A stretch of DNA of 40,865 nt from contig JAUNNN010000019.1 of assembly GCA_030531435.1 (NCBI GenBank), forward strand, positions 1 to 40,865. The letters are read 5' to 3'. The notes under the pieces are model-generated. The model was not told the origin of the DNA and made no database searches. It saw nothing but the letters and a program-made list of their open reading frames with translations. Of this stretch, positions 33,347-40,865 are shown in pieces. A program made the position numbers and the translations under genes. This DNA is from Lachnospiraceae bacterium. GTDB taxonomy: Bacteria > Bacillota > Clostridia > Lachnospirales > Lachnospiraceae. Position 1 is the first letter of the stretch, and the number at the start of each line of letters is the position of its first letter.

Positions 33347-35332
33347 TTAATTAAAAATATTCCAGTTTTCATCCATAACAACAAATGAATGTGTATTCAT
33401 TAAGCCTTTTTTTGATGTAGACATATATTCAAGATTATCTGACATTGGCCAATAAAGGTAGTCAAAGTATTCATTACCTGCAGCATCTTTCTGAATCATA
33501 ACCTGTACTGAACAAGTAGACTCATTCATTGAAAATCCACTACGATTATCTTGTGGTAAGTTATTATCATATACATAGAATTTCAGTGAATTTTTATCAA
33601 CCCATTCATATCCATATATATTAACTGCATGAGCGCCGCCATATTTCATAGACATATATACGTCTAATACTTTACCTTCATCAATAGATCTAATCATTTT
33701 ATTAATAAGATTCATGCTACCTTTTTCTTCGTAAGTAAGCTCATAGTCATTCATATTAATTCTATCATTACCTTCAGACCAGAAGCAGCCTACCATATTA
33801 ACGAATTCCATTTCCTCATCTGTAAGCGTTTCGCCAATATAATTATTTGAACTATCTGAATTATAATTAACAAAATCCGAATCTTTGTAATCGATAAGGC
33901 CAGGATCTAATAATGTAGCATTGGATGCAGCTGTTCCAACATTCCAAGTAATCTTTTCATAATTACCATTAACATTACAATTATATTCACCTGAAGAAGG
34001 TAATTCTTTTTTATTAAACAGATAAGAAGTAAGATGAGTAATACCTGCACAGTTTCCACCATTGCCTATATAAGACTGGAAGTTCTGAAAAGGTAATTCG
34101 TCAATATTTTTATCAAAACCGGTCATAACTCGACGATAATATGGATTTGTTTCTTCTTGCTGTGTTGCATATGCTGCCTTATAACTTGAATAATAAAACA
34201 ATAAAGCTAATGGACTATTATCTTTTTCGCCAGGAATATATTCAAAAGCATTTAAAAACTTATCAAAAAAGCCTTTTTTTATTTCTATAGTTCTTTTATT
34301 TACCGAATTATAATTCTTCTTATATTCTTTATCTCCACCTAATACTTTCTGATCTACATATAAACCTGTAGCAGATTTAAATATTTCAGTATTTTCCTCT
34401 AATTTGCATTCTGTATAATCTACATGTACAGATCCCCCAAGGAAATTGAATAGTGGTATTCCATATACAAAAGCTTCTGCAGTATCATCTCCAGATAAAT
34501 TGCTAAAATCTTCCTTATCATCTGGATTATAAAAATCTTTAAATATACCATTAACAGAAAACTTATGCTTCTCTGAAATATAAACATAATAATCTTCATG
34601 ATTATCAAAATTATAATCTATCTTAACAACATTATTATCTAAATCAAATTTACACTTATTGAATTTGGTATAACCATTAATAAGAAAAGGACCGGTAGTA
34701 ATATAAATCTCAAATTTATCGTTCAGGTTTAATTTACTTATATCAATTGACAGCATTCCCGCATAATTGTAGACCTCATATCCTTTTACAAAAGATTTAA
34801 GACCATACTGTGATAAATCAGTATATTTATCAGTGCAATCACTTATAACAGCGTTAAAGTCGGATGGAATCGTCGCAGAAAGACCAATTTCTTCACACTC
34901 ATTAAATTTATATGTCATTTGTTCCATATAATCAGCATACTGGAATGGATCCATATTATGATTAATCTTATATGAGTCTGTATATAAATCACCTGCAGTA
35001 GAAGCTTTTAATGGATCAGTTCCATACACTTCTATTTCTTCTTTGTCTGTAAGACCGTCATAATCAGAATCCGAACCCACTTGTCTTTGAAGTCCCATTG
35101 TATATTTATCATATACAGAATACCCAACTATATCTGACTGAATATCTTTAAGTGATTCAATATAAGCATCAAAGTCCTCTACTTCCATACCTAAAGGAAA
35201 ATCTTTTAAAGCAGAAGGAGTATAGAATCTGTCTTTAATTATCATACTAATATTACCTACAACTAACAAAATAGCCATAGTAATGATAAATTTCTTATTA
35301 TTCTTATATATATTTAGTAATAAATTCTTCAT
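33347..35332 (-). CDS. Membrane-anchored protein with papain-like cysteine peptidase domain
   Basis: 661 aa from the ATG at 35332 (GGAGG eight bases before). One N-terminal hydrophobic segment (about residues 12-34) anchors it outside. A calcium-binding thrombospondin-3-like motif, DSDYDGLTDKEEIEVYGTDP, lies near 89-108. A middle beta-rich region follows. The C-terminal third has a papain-like pattern: GGNCAGITHL with Cys near 427, GGAHAVNIYGYE with His near 567 and YVYDNN near 587. Substrate unknown; a surface role in mating contact or in processing a partner is inference. It has its own sigma-A consensus promoter and faces the mobilization block. Confidence 0.72.
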   Translation of the reverse strand: MKNLLLNIYKNNKKFIITMAILLVVGNISMIIKDRFYTPSALKDFPLGMEVEDFDAYIESLKDIQSDIVGYSVYDKYTMGLQRQVGSDSDYDGLTDKEEIEVYGTDPLKASTAGDLYTDSYKINHNMDPFQYADYMEQMTYKFNECEEIGLSATIPSDFNAVISDCTDKYTDLSQYGLKSFVKGYEVYNYAGMLSIDISKLNLNDKFEIYITTGPFLINGYTKFNKCKFDLDNNVVKIDYNFDNHEDYYVYISEKHKFSVNGIFKDFYNPDDKEDFSNLSGDDTAEAFVYGIPLFNFLGGSVHVDYTECKLEENTEIFKSATGLYVDQKVLGGDKEYKKNYNSVNKRTIEIKKGFFDKFLNAFEYIPGEKDNSPLALLFYYSSYKAAYATQQEETNPYYRRVMTGFDKNIDELPFQNFQSYIGNGGNCAGITHLTSYLFNKKELPSSGEYNCNVNGNYEKITWNVGTAASNATLLDPGLIDYKDSDFVNYNSDSSNNYIGETLTDEEMEFVNMVGCFWSEGNDRINMNDYELTYEEKGSMNLINKMIRSIDEGKVLDVYMSMKYGGAHAVNIYGYEWVDKNSLKFYVYDNNLPQDNRSGFSMNESTCSVQVMIQKDAAGNEYFDYLYWPMSDNLEYMSTSKKGLMNTHSFVVMDENWNIFN

Positions 35333-35372
35333 ATGTAAATCCTCCATAAAGAATATACTTCTTCTTAGTATT

Positions 35373-35401
35373 ATTGTATCAGTTTATTTCTATTTTGTCA
35401 A
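35373..35401 (-). promoter_or_regulatory. Sigma-A consensus promoter of the surface protease gene
   Basis: On the minus strand TTGACA (35396-35401), a 17-base spacer and TACAAT (35373-35378), about 40 bases upstream of the ATG at 35332. This is the clearest promoter in the window. Confidence 0.9.
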
Positions 35402-35418
35402 TTATTTATGGTTAAAAT

Positions 35419-35448
35419 AAAAAGAACTTTACCAACAAAGTCCTTTTT
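35419..35448 (-). terminator. Terminator after the receiver gene
   Basis: A 12-bp stem with one G-U pair (AAAAAGGACTTT and AAAGTTCTTTTT on the minus strand, six-base loop) starts 13 bases after the receiver stop; the 3' arm runs into TTTTTATTTT. It separates the primase operon from the protease promoter. Confidence 0.8.
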
Positions 35449-35460
35449 ACTATAAACATA

Positions 35461-35820
35461 TTATAAATTTGCTTTTTCAAGTGCCTGAAGCAATCGTTCT
35501 GGTGTGTATGGTTTAATCACAAAATCTAAAACCCTATATCTTAGTGCTTCTATAACATTTTCCTGGCTGCTATCTCCAGAACACATAATTACTTTTGCAT
35601 TTGCATCCATCATTCTTATCTTCTTTAAAGCATAGAACCCATTTTTTTCCGGCATTTCTATATCAAGAAAAGTAAGATCTGGTTGAAGCTGTCTGAATGC
35701 TTTAACAGCTTCTAATCCCGTAGAACCTTCAGTAAAAAAACATCCTGGAATGTATTTTTCAAGATTCTTTTTTAGAATTAATCTCATTGTAGCATCATCA
35801 TCTATAATCAAAATTTTCAT
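35461..35820 (-). CDS. Stand-alone CheY-like response regulator receiver
   Basis: 119 aa, a single receiver domain and nothing else. The phosphorylation machinery is complete: acidic pocket D7-D9 (LIIDDDATM), phospho-acceptor Asp53 (LTFLDIEMPEKNG), Ser81 (MCSGDSS) and Lys103 (VIKPYTP). No histidine kinase or output domain is visible in the window, so it would signal by protein binding, with a kinase supplied by the host or elsewhere on the element. It is the last gene of the primase operon, before a terminator. Confidence 0.92.
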   Translation of the reverse strand: MKILIIDDDATMRLILKKNLEKYIPGCFFTEGSTGLEAVKAFRQLQPDLTFLDIEMPEKNGFYALKKIRMMDANAKVIMCSGDSSQENVIEALRYRVLDFVIKPYTPERLLQALEKANL

Positions 35821-35836
35821 TAGAATAACTTCTCCT

Positions 35837-36523
35837 TTACCTTATAACATCTTCATTATGAAGAAATAGAAATGATTCTGGCCGATTTCCATGAATTATG
35901 ATTGGAACATTGCACGAAATAATATTTGATCCATGTTTTATTCCGCTTAAACAATCAAAATCAATTAAAATAGACTTGCTATTACTTAAATAAAAATCAT
36001 CATATAATCCATGTGATACATATGTACAATTTAACCATTTTGAAATAGATATTTGAGGATATGTATTTATCTTAACCATATGTCCTTCTGTTCCTGGTGA
36101 AAACATAATTTCAAAATTTGCAAATGGACGTTCTTCAGAAACCAATGCTCTAATTTCAAATTTAAACGTAAATCTTTCTTGATCGTCATTTCCAATAGGC
36201 AAAGTAATATAAATATATCTAATATTTTTTATTTCTTCTAGACTACCAATAATAGGAATTCCCGCTGAACATATTTTTTTGTTAATTTTTTTTGATAAAG
36301 TATTAATAGTTTTATCTCTGTAACGATGAGTTAAAATTATTTTCTTTACTTTAACCTTTTCCCCAGAATATGTTTCATAGAAAATATTGAAACCTTCTTT
36401 GCACTCTGAAATAAAAGCTATATCCAAAAGAATAATTGATGTACTATTCATACGTTCAGCTCCAGAATATGAAAAAACATCTATTCCAAGTCTTTCCAAC
36501 TCATTAAGAAATAATTCTTCCAC
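35837..36523 (-). CDS. Hypothetical protein between primase and receiver genes
   Basis: 228 aa. The stop of the primase-like gene is directly adjacent to its start, so it is co-transcribed. It looks like a compact alpha/beta protein with many strands (IRYIYITLPIG, FTFKFEIRALV, FANFEIMFSPG). There is an ISKWLNCTYVSHGLYDDFYL stretch and no membrane segment or recognisable catalytic motif. An N-terminal PilZ-like or unknown fold is conceivable, but I see no diagnostic signature. Its tie to the receiver may indicate a regulatory partner; this is inference. Confidence 0.6.
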   Translation of the reverse strand: MEELFLNELERLGIDVFSYSGAERMNSTSIILLDIAFISECKEGFNIFYETYSGEKVKVKKIILTHRYRDKTINTLSKKINKKICSAGIPIIGSLEEIKNIRYIYITLPIGNDDQERFTFKFEIRALVSEERPFANFEIMFSPGTEGHMVKINTYPQISISKWLNCTYVSHGLYDDFYLSNSKSILIDFDCLSGIKHGSNIISCNVPIIIHGNRPESFLFLHNEDVIR

Positions 36524-37546
36524 TTATCTTCCTCGCTTTCTATGAATTGGCATACTTATATTTAAGTTGTTTTTTTTTGAATTTAGCAAGGATTCATTAA
36601 AATCTTTTCCCGATTCAGGTATTTCAACTTTTACTTCATAACCTTGAGCTTCATATTTTTTCTTTAACCCTAGTCTTCGTTCTTCCTTGTTATCTTCAGG
36701 ATTTCCATAAATAGCTTGTTGGCCAGCTTTATCATTATCTAAACAAAAACTAATAGATTTTATGTGTTCATAATCCTTCAAAAACTGAACTAAAGGATTA
36801 TCTTCTACCATACCCAATACAAGCTTATTTGAAGTATAATCTCCAGTCATATCGATATAAGACATACAATCAATAACGGATTCAAAAACTTTTAGATCTG
36901 GACTATCCTTATTTACAATATTTACTCCATAATTTTTATCATTACCAGGAACATCCATCTTAAAAGGTTTACCATATAGATCTCCAGTACCTCTTAAGCC
37001 GGCATATCTAATAACACCTTCTGGATCCATACCACAATAAACTATATTATGGTGTACAGAATCCTCGTAAATTAAATGTTCATGCACAAAGAAATTTACT
37101 ACTTCTTGCGACAAACCTCTTGTTTGAATTAAATATGCATATAGACGCTTATAATTAGAATTTTTAGGTGGTAAAGATAGTATTCTATTTTCTTTTTCTT
37201 CCTGGCTAATCGTATCTATAGAAGGTGCAGCCACATCCATACCTTGTCCTTTAAATTGCAAAAGTTTAAGTATAGCTTCTGGAACATCTGTAGCTTCTCC
37301 ATATTCCATCATAAAATCTATTTGAGTACCACCAGTAATAGAGCCTTTACCACTCCATCTATTCCATGTCCTATCATTATAAATAACAAGACTATCCATC
37401 TCTTTTAGATGATAATGTGTTCCAGTACGAACAGGAGTAAAACCCAAATAAGAAGCAAGCGAAGTCAAACTAACCTCAAGAGCAGCTGCACGTTCTTTAT
37501 TTGTGTATGTTACCACTTCCGTTCCATCTTTTTTCTTAAAAATCAT
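36524..37546 (-). CDS. DUF3991/Toprim primase-like protein
   Basis: 340 aa. The N-terminal part matches DUF3991 (LASYLGFTPVRTGTHYHLKE, then DRTWNRWSGKGSITGGTQID at about 53-72). A Toprim domain follows, with the catalytic Glu region VFESVIDCMSY near 222 and the acidic motif FCLDNDKAGQQA near 267. Such proteins occur on conjugative plasmids and ICEs and are thought to prime synthesis on the transferred strand. The N-terminal zinc finger of DnaG primases is absent. GGAGG precedes the ATG, and box A lies upstream at 37592-37617. Confidence 0.82.
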   Translation of the reverse strand: MIFKKKDGTEVVTYTNKERAAALEVSLTSLASYLGFTPVRTGTHYHLKEMDSLVIYNDRTWNRWSGKGSITGGTQIDFMMEYGEATDVPEAILKLLQFKGQGMDVAAPSIDTISQEEKENRILSLPPKNSNYKRLYAYLIQTRGLSQEVVNFFVHEHLIYEDSVHHNIVYCGMDPEGVIRYAGLRGTGDLYGKPFKMDVPGNDKNYGVNIVNKDSPDLKVFESVIDCMSYIDMTGDYTSNKLVLGMVEDNPLVQFLKDYEHIKSISFCLDNDKAGQQAIYGNPEDNKEERRLGLKKKYEAQGYEVKVEIPESGKDFNESLLNSKKNNLNISMPIHRKRGR

Positions 37547-37591
37547 GATAAAATACCTCCACTATTAAGCATATCAATAATGAAGTATTAA

Positions 37592-37617
37592 TATGTTAGA
37601 CTAAAAGCCAACAAATA
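37592..37617 (-). promoter_or_regulatory. Shared box A (copy upstream of the primase-like operon)
   Basis: Plus-strand text TATGTTAGACTAAAAGCC followed by AACAAAT. On the minus strand it reads TTTGTTGG, CTTTTAGTC, TAACATATTAATA, with a possible TTGTTG/TTAATA pair 17 bases apart. Nearly the same block is present at 32641-32665. Confidence 0.5.
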
Positions 37618-37923
37618 AAGGATTTTTTTCTTTTTAATTGTAATAACTATAGCTTTTGATATTTTTATGTCTTGAAATGATTTAAATAGAGAATTATCTA
37701 TCAACTTGCTTTAAAAAGAAAGAAAATAAATGAATCAATATTTATGAAATACATTACGTAAGATGTTATAATACAAAATCCAGTAAAATATAGGAAACAT
37801 GCATGTATAAAAGAATTATTAAAATATAGAAGGAATGTAAATTAATTATAATTACCTATATATCTCTAAAAGCCTATAAAATAAGCGTTTTGAAACATAT
37901 ACTAAAATAAAGTTCGTATGCAT

Positions 37924-38051
37924 TAATTGAAAATAGTTATCAACAATATCACTATAACTTGAAAATATCATTTTCAGTTTGTTTCTGTAACTTGAAAATC
38001 ACATAATTTGGTGGTTGCAAAACTTGAATAAACAACCTGATTTTATCCACA
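37924..38051. other. Candidate origin: four iteron-like repeats and DnaA boxes
   Basis: TAACTTGAAAAT occurs at 37955 and 37988, with variants TAATTGAAAAT at 37924 and AAACTTGAAT at 38020, spaced 31, 33 and 32 bases, about three helical turns. A perfect DnaA box TTATCCACA lies at 38043-38051 and a one-mismatch box TTATCAACA at 37937-37945. GATAAAA/GATAACA repeats and an AT-rich stretch follow to 38125. This fits an iteron-controlled plasmid origin beside a rep gene. Confidence 0.5.
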
Positions 38052-38160
38052 ATTTCGACAAAAATAATACCTGCAGGGGATAAAATACGATAACAGATAA
38101 AAGAAAAGTAATAATATTATTCGTGATATTGTTTTAAGTAAGCTTTATGACATCACAAAT

Positions 38161-38187
38161 AGGCCTTTAATAGCTTCTTAAAGACCT
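38161..38187 (-). terminator. Hairpin after the candidate rep gene
   Basis: A 10-bp stem (minus strand AGGTCTTTAA with TTAAAGGCCT, one G-U pair, seven-base loop) lies 36 bases after the rep stop. Only a poor T-run follows on the minus strand, so termination is uncertain. Confidence 0.35.
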
Positions 38188-38222
38188 TTTAAACTCAATA
38201 TGTATATATTTATAGGTTTTTA

Positions 38223-39089
38223 TTAGATAAGCGCTAAATAGCCTGTAAAACACTTATTTACCAGTGCCGCATTAAGTTGCAATACTTTCTTATGCTCTGC
38301 TTTCTGGATCATAAAGCTCTCTCGTACTGCCCTAATTAGCTTCTTCGGAAAATCTCGTGTTTCCAAAGCTCTCTTAGTTTCAGCCATAGCTGCTAAATGC
38401 CTTAGTGCTTTTTTATCTTTTTCATCTGTCGGATCAATATAATGTTTGAAATTATGTATAATTAACTTCTTAATATTTTCCGTATACCATTCTTTTTCTC
38501 TTCCAGGGTAGTCCTTTTTATCCAAGCATAAACTTCTTTTCATTGTCATTTCATAATGATATGCTTTATTTCGTTTCTTGCTAATGAATAAATACTTCTT
38601 CTCTTTTAATTCCTGAACATATAATTGAAGAGTTTTCTTTTTCACATGAAAAAGTTTACAAAAATCATCATAGAATTTTTGTAGCAGCATATGCTTTCCT
38701 TCGATGAATCTTTGCGAATAAAGATATAATAATTGGGAACCAACTTTTATAGAAGCAAATGATTCTGAAAAGAAATCTTTTTCGACAACATTAATATAAC
38801 CCTTGTCGAAATTCTGTTTTTCAAAATTATTGCCATTAAGATGTACTCTGAAGTCTGCTGGATTGTCTTTTTCATAAAATATAAGACCTTTTTTACTCAA
38901 AGAATTCAGAATATCATAGAATTTTTGAATAGAGATGCTGATCATATCACATACATCTTTATAATAGACAGAATGAACCGTTCCATAATCATCCTGGAAT
39001 CTAGCAATATAAAGTATAAATGCTAACTCGCTTTTACTGACTTGTTTATCTATTAAATTATCAATGTATGTATTCTTAAGCTTATACAA
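38223..39089 (-). CDS. Candidate plasmid replication initiator (two winged-helix domains)
   Basis: 288 aa. Two winged-helix-like halves: residues ~15-80 (SKSELAFILYIARFQDDYG, VCDMISISIQKFYDILNSL, then KGLIFYEKD) and ~115-180 (GSQLLYLYSQRF, LFHVKKKTLQLYVQELKEKK). A basic C-terminal region follows. Tandem winged helices are the layout of Rep proteins that bind iterons, and the candidate origin begins behind this gene. It starts with TTG; AAAGGAGGT lies eleven bases before it. I cannot tie it to a named Rep family, and a replication-unrelated regulator is possible. Confidence 0.55.
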   Translation of the reverse strand: MYKLKNTYIDNLIDKQVSKSELAFILYIARFQDDYGTVHSVYYKDVCDMISISIQKFYDILNSLSKKGLIFYEKDNPADFRVHLNGNNFEKQNFDKGYINVVEKDFFSESFASIKVGSQLLYLYSQRFIEGKHMLLQKFYDDFCKLFHVKKKTLQLYVQELKEKKYLFISKKRNKAYHYEMTMKRSLCLDKKDYPGREKEWYTENIKKLIIHNFKHYIDPTDEKDKKALRHLAAMAETKRALETRDFPKKLIRAVRESFMIQKAEHKKVLQLNAALVNKCFTGYLALI

Positions 39090-39177
39090 CTTAGATCAGC
39101 ACCTCCTTTCCTTTAATATTTCTTACAGAATTCATCATTTAAGACGAATGTAATATGAAAAAATACGTCGAATCATA

Positions 39178-39468
39178 CTATCTTCCTCCCTTCTTATGAT
39201 TTTTAATTTGAACTGCAGAATGAGATAAATCTTCGGACTCTTTGCTAAGCAGCTTCTCTTCTTTACATATTTTGCCACCATTTGTAACAACAAGAAGTCT
39301 CAATTCTTCAATTTTTTCTGCAGGTACTTCTACAGTTACTCTGTAATCTCTTAACATCACAACCTTCTCCTCCGTTCTAAAATTTATATATGGCTCTACT
39401 AAATGAAAAATTAAGCCTAAAACAGCAAACACACCACACATAAACATGCTAAAATAATAGAAATTCAT
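39178..39468 (-). CDS. Small single-pass membrane protein
   Basis: 96 aa. One N-terminal hydrophobic segment (FYYFSMFMCGVFAVLGLIFH) is followed by a soluble part with a strand-helix pattern (VTVEVPAEKIEELRLLVV) and a basic tail (IKNHKKGGR). Its start overlaps the preceding stop by four bases, so it is co-translated. No family recognised. Confidence 0.6.
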   Translation of the reverse strand: MNFYYFSMFMCGVFAVLGLIFHLVEPYINFRTEEKVVMLRDYRVTVEVPAEKIEELRLLVVTNGGKICKEEKLLSKESEDLSHSAVQIKNHKKGGR

Positions 39469-39689
39469 TTACACTTCCCCTTTCTTATAGTACTAATCCC
39501 TAATTGTTCTGAAATATAACGATCTTTCAGAGGATTTCTACTGCCAACTAGTTTTAGGATATGTTTTCGTTCTCTATTTGCCTTTCCTCTCATAGGAGGA
39601 CATCCATGCATTCGAGCATAATTATTTGATTTAAAGAATTTCGCTTCTTCCCTAGCTTTTTTAAGCCATTCATCGTTAAATAAATTCAT
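39465..39689 (-). CDS. Small basic hypothetical protein
   Basis: 74 aa, strongly basic. Distinctive text is YARMHGCPPMRGKANRERK, then HILKLVGSRNPLKDRYISEQ and IRKGKC. The C-terminal half could form a DNA-binding helix pair. It sits in the ParB-Rep interval and overlaps the downstream membrane-protein gene by four bases. Function unknown. Confidence 0.6.
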   Translation of the reverse strand: MNLFNDEWLKKAREEAKFFKSNNYARMHGCPPMRGKANRERKHILKLVGSRNPLKDRYISEQLGISTIRKGKCK

Positions 39690-39769
39690 AACTAACCTCT
39701 TTACTTATTAAAATTGTTCGAATATAGCAAATATTAAACCTATAATGAATATAAACACTACGCTGATAA

Positions 39770-40045
39770 CTAACATAAGACTTTTCTCCAATCAGGAAGA
39801 TTAATCCACAACTCAAAGTTTTCTTTAATATAATCAACCAATTCGTTATTATCGTCTTTGAAAAACTTATCAAACAGTGTTGAAAGTTTTTCAAATTCTT
39901 CCTTATCAAATTTGATCTCATATTTTCGTGATTGCCATGGTGTGATCCAGCAAATCACTTCTGCAGTATCAATATCTTTAGTTAATTCAACATAATAATC
40001 GTTAATACGAAAGTTTAATGTTTTGTATAATAATTCAATATCCAT
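39770..40045 (-). CDS. Hypothetical protein downstream of parB
   Basis: 91 aa, starting 12 bases after the parB stop and probably in its operon. Mixed strands and helices: LNFRINDYYVELTKDIDTAE, VICWITPWQSRKYEIKFD, then an acidic helix (FEKLSTLFDKFFKDDNNEL) and a WINLPDW end. A different frame over 39676-39921 is an overlap without context and was not chosen. No family recognised. Confidence 0.6.
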   Translation of the reverse strand: MDIELLYKTLNFRINDYYVELTKDIDTAEVICWITPWQSRKYEIKFDKEEFEKLSTLFDKFFKDDNNELVDYIKENFELWINLPDWRKVLC

Positions 40046-40057
40046 ATCATCTTTTCC

Positions 40058-40865
40058 CTAATCAAAGTATTCTGAAAATACACCCTCTTTATACTTCTGC
40101 AGAAGCTGAACAATGATTTCTGACATTCTCTCTGGAGCTGTTTCAGGCTCAAAATATGACTCAATATCTTTCTTCTTGAATGAAATACTATTTTTTACTG
40201 CTTTCTTTTTTTCTTCGCCAAGAATTATCGCAATAATCTTCTCTTTTGAAATTGTTTCACTCTTTTTACCTAATTCACCAAGCAAAGTTGCCTGCTCAAT
40301 ATTAGGTAATATAGAATACTCTTCAATAACTTCCTGGAGAATTGCTTGTGAAGCTTCATCCAAATATGAAAGTTCTATACCTATATTAATTGTAAGTCTT
40401 TTTTCGCTAACACCACTTAATAAATAATCATTAAGATAAGATAAGCGAATATAACGATATACCTTTCGTCTTGAGTCAGAAGCTTCTGCTCCAAGTCTCT
40501 CTGCAGTATCTCCACCAAATTTTTTACCTTGGTGCTTTTCTGCATCATGGCACATTCTATAGGCTTTTGCTCGTTCCATAATAGAAATTTCTGGACGATA
40601 CAAATTTGTATGAACCATTAAAACAGTTGCTTCATAATCATCCATTGGACGAATTATAGCAGGTACTTCAGTTAAACCAGCAGCTTTACATGCAGCAACT
40701 CGTCTATGTCCGGAAATAATCTCATATTTATCATCCTGCGGACGAACAAGAATAGGATATATAACACCATTTTCTTTTATGCTTTCTACTAATTCGTTAA
40801 AATCATCTGAATCAGTAATGACATTAAAAGGATGATTATCAAATTCGTGAAGGTCTGAAATAGAA
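40058..40865 (-). CDS. parB: ParB-family partition protein, partial (N-terminus beyond window)
   Basis: 268 residues are visible and the frame is open through the right edge, so the true start is outside. An internal ATG at 40645 would drop the core motif and is not the start. The ParB/Srx core is clear: ELVESIKENGVIYPILVRP, then YEIISGHRRVAACKAAGLTE. A helix-turn-helix region follows (DTAERLGAEASDSRRKVYRY). ParB binds parS and, as a CTP-dependent clamp, works with ParA in segregation; no parS-like site was recognised here. The C-terminal third is helical. ParA would be expected upstream, to the right. Confidence 0.92.
   Translation of the reverse strand, partial: SISDLHEFDNHPFNVITDSDDFNELVESIKENGVIYPILVRPQDDKYEIISGHRRVAACKAAGLTEVPAIIRPMDDYEATVLMVHTNLYRPEISIMERAKAYRMCHDAEKHQGKKFGGDTAERLGAEASDSRRKVYRYIRLSYLNDYLLSGVSEKRLTINIGIELSYLDEASQAILQEVIEEYSILPNIEQATLLGELGKKSETISKEKIIAIILGEEKKKAVKNSISFKKKDIESYFEPETAPERMSEIIVQLLQKYKEGVFSEYFD

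Larger units (their letters stand above)
37547..38222. other. Non-coding AT-rich region with candidate replication origin
   Basis: 676 bases without a supported gene, between the primase operon and the candidate rep gene. Left to right it holds box A (37592-37617), an AT-rich unstructured stretch, the repeat array described at 37924-38051 and a hairpin near the rep stop (38161-38187). Confidence 0.7.

Noticed and set aside
37741-37850. Possible plus-strand promoter (TATAAT at 37767-37772) in the intergenic region
   Set aside because: No -35 match at proper spacing and no gene follows on the plus strand.
39676-39921. 81-codon minus-strand frame
   Set aside because: Overlaps the better-placed 91-aa gene in another frame and has no ribosome site.
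1-40865. tRNA, rRNA, CRISPR arrays, insertion sequences or an integrase
   Set aside because: I looked for these and saw no supporting cloverleaf, regularly repeated spacer array, transposase or recombinase motif.

Overview
The window is an AT-rich stretch in which every gene I can support lies on the minus strand. Strong AGGAGG-type ribosome binding sites, occasional TTG starts, a consensus sigma-A type promoter, a PcfB-like protein, DUF5688 proteins and a small two-helix pilin point to a Firmicutes host. A Lachnospiraceae relative (Butyrivibrio/Roseburia-like) is my inference, not something the sequence proves. The content is that of a large conjugative element. A candidate replication protein, ParB and an iteron-like region favour a plasmid over an integrative element, and no integrase is visible.

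Layout, read in the direction of transcription from right to left. (1) 40865-38223: ParB (cut by the right edge), three small unknown proteins and a two-winged-helix candidate Rep. (2) 38222-37547: a non-coding AT-rich region with regularly spaced repeats and a perfect DnaA box, a candidate origin. (3) 37546-35461: DUF3991/Toprim primase-like protein, an unknown protein and an orphan CheY-like receiver, ending in a terminator. (4) 35401-33347: a sigma-A consensus promoter and a membrane-anchored, papain-like candidate cysteine protease. (5) 33336-28598: the mobilization block, with a small ribbon-helix-helix-like protein, a GC-rich hairpin island that is a candidate oriT, a coiled-coil protein, a MobC-like protein and a MOBP-type relaxase. 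(6) 28562-14073: the type IV secretion genes, with VirB11-like ATPase, an ATPase-less VirB4 paralogue, VirB4, NlpC/P60 (VirB1-like), PcfB-like, VirD4, pilin, VirB6-like, VirB3-like and an anchored surface protein, ending in a hairpin terminator. (7) 13911-10258: two coiled-coil proteins, a membrane protein and SSB. (8) 10096-1: a triple-repeat protein, two DUF5688 proteins with a 55-aa gene between them, topoisomerase III, and the first 1613 residues of a giant ArdC-like/N6-methyltransferase protein that leaves the window before its expected helicase part.

How the parts fit: the relaxase and MobC-like protein would process oriT, PcfB-like and VirD4 would recruit the relaxosome, VirB4/VirB11-like ATPases would power a channel made of VirB3/VirB6-like proteins and pilin, and the NlpC/P60 enzyme would open the wall. 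SSB, primase, TopB and the methyltransferase/ArdC protein would help the single strand become established in the recipient.

The most unusual structure is a 25-bp, nearly palindromic but consistently oriented repeat present four times, only between genes. Two copies bracket the relaxase gene, one is embedded in a 47-bp dyad, and one separates a Shine-Dalgarno-like sequence from its start codon. Other points are a VirB4 N-domain paralogue lacking the ATPase, a VirB11-type ATPase in a Gram-positive-like system, and a C-terminal helical module shared by VirD4 and two accessory proteins.
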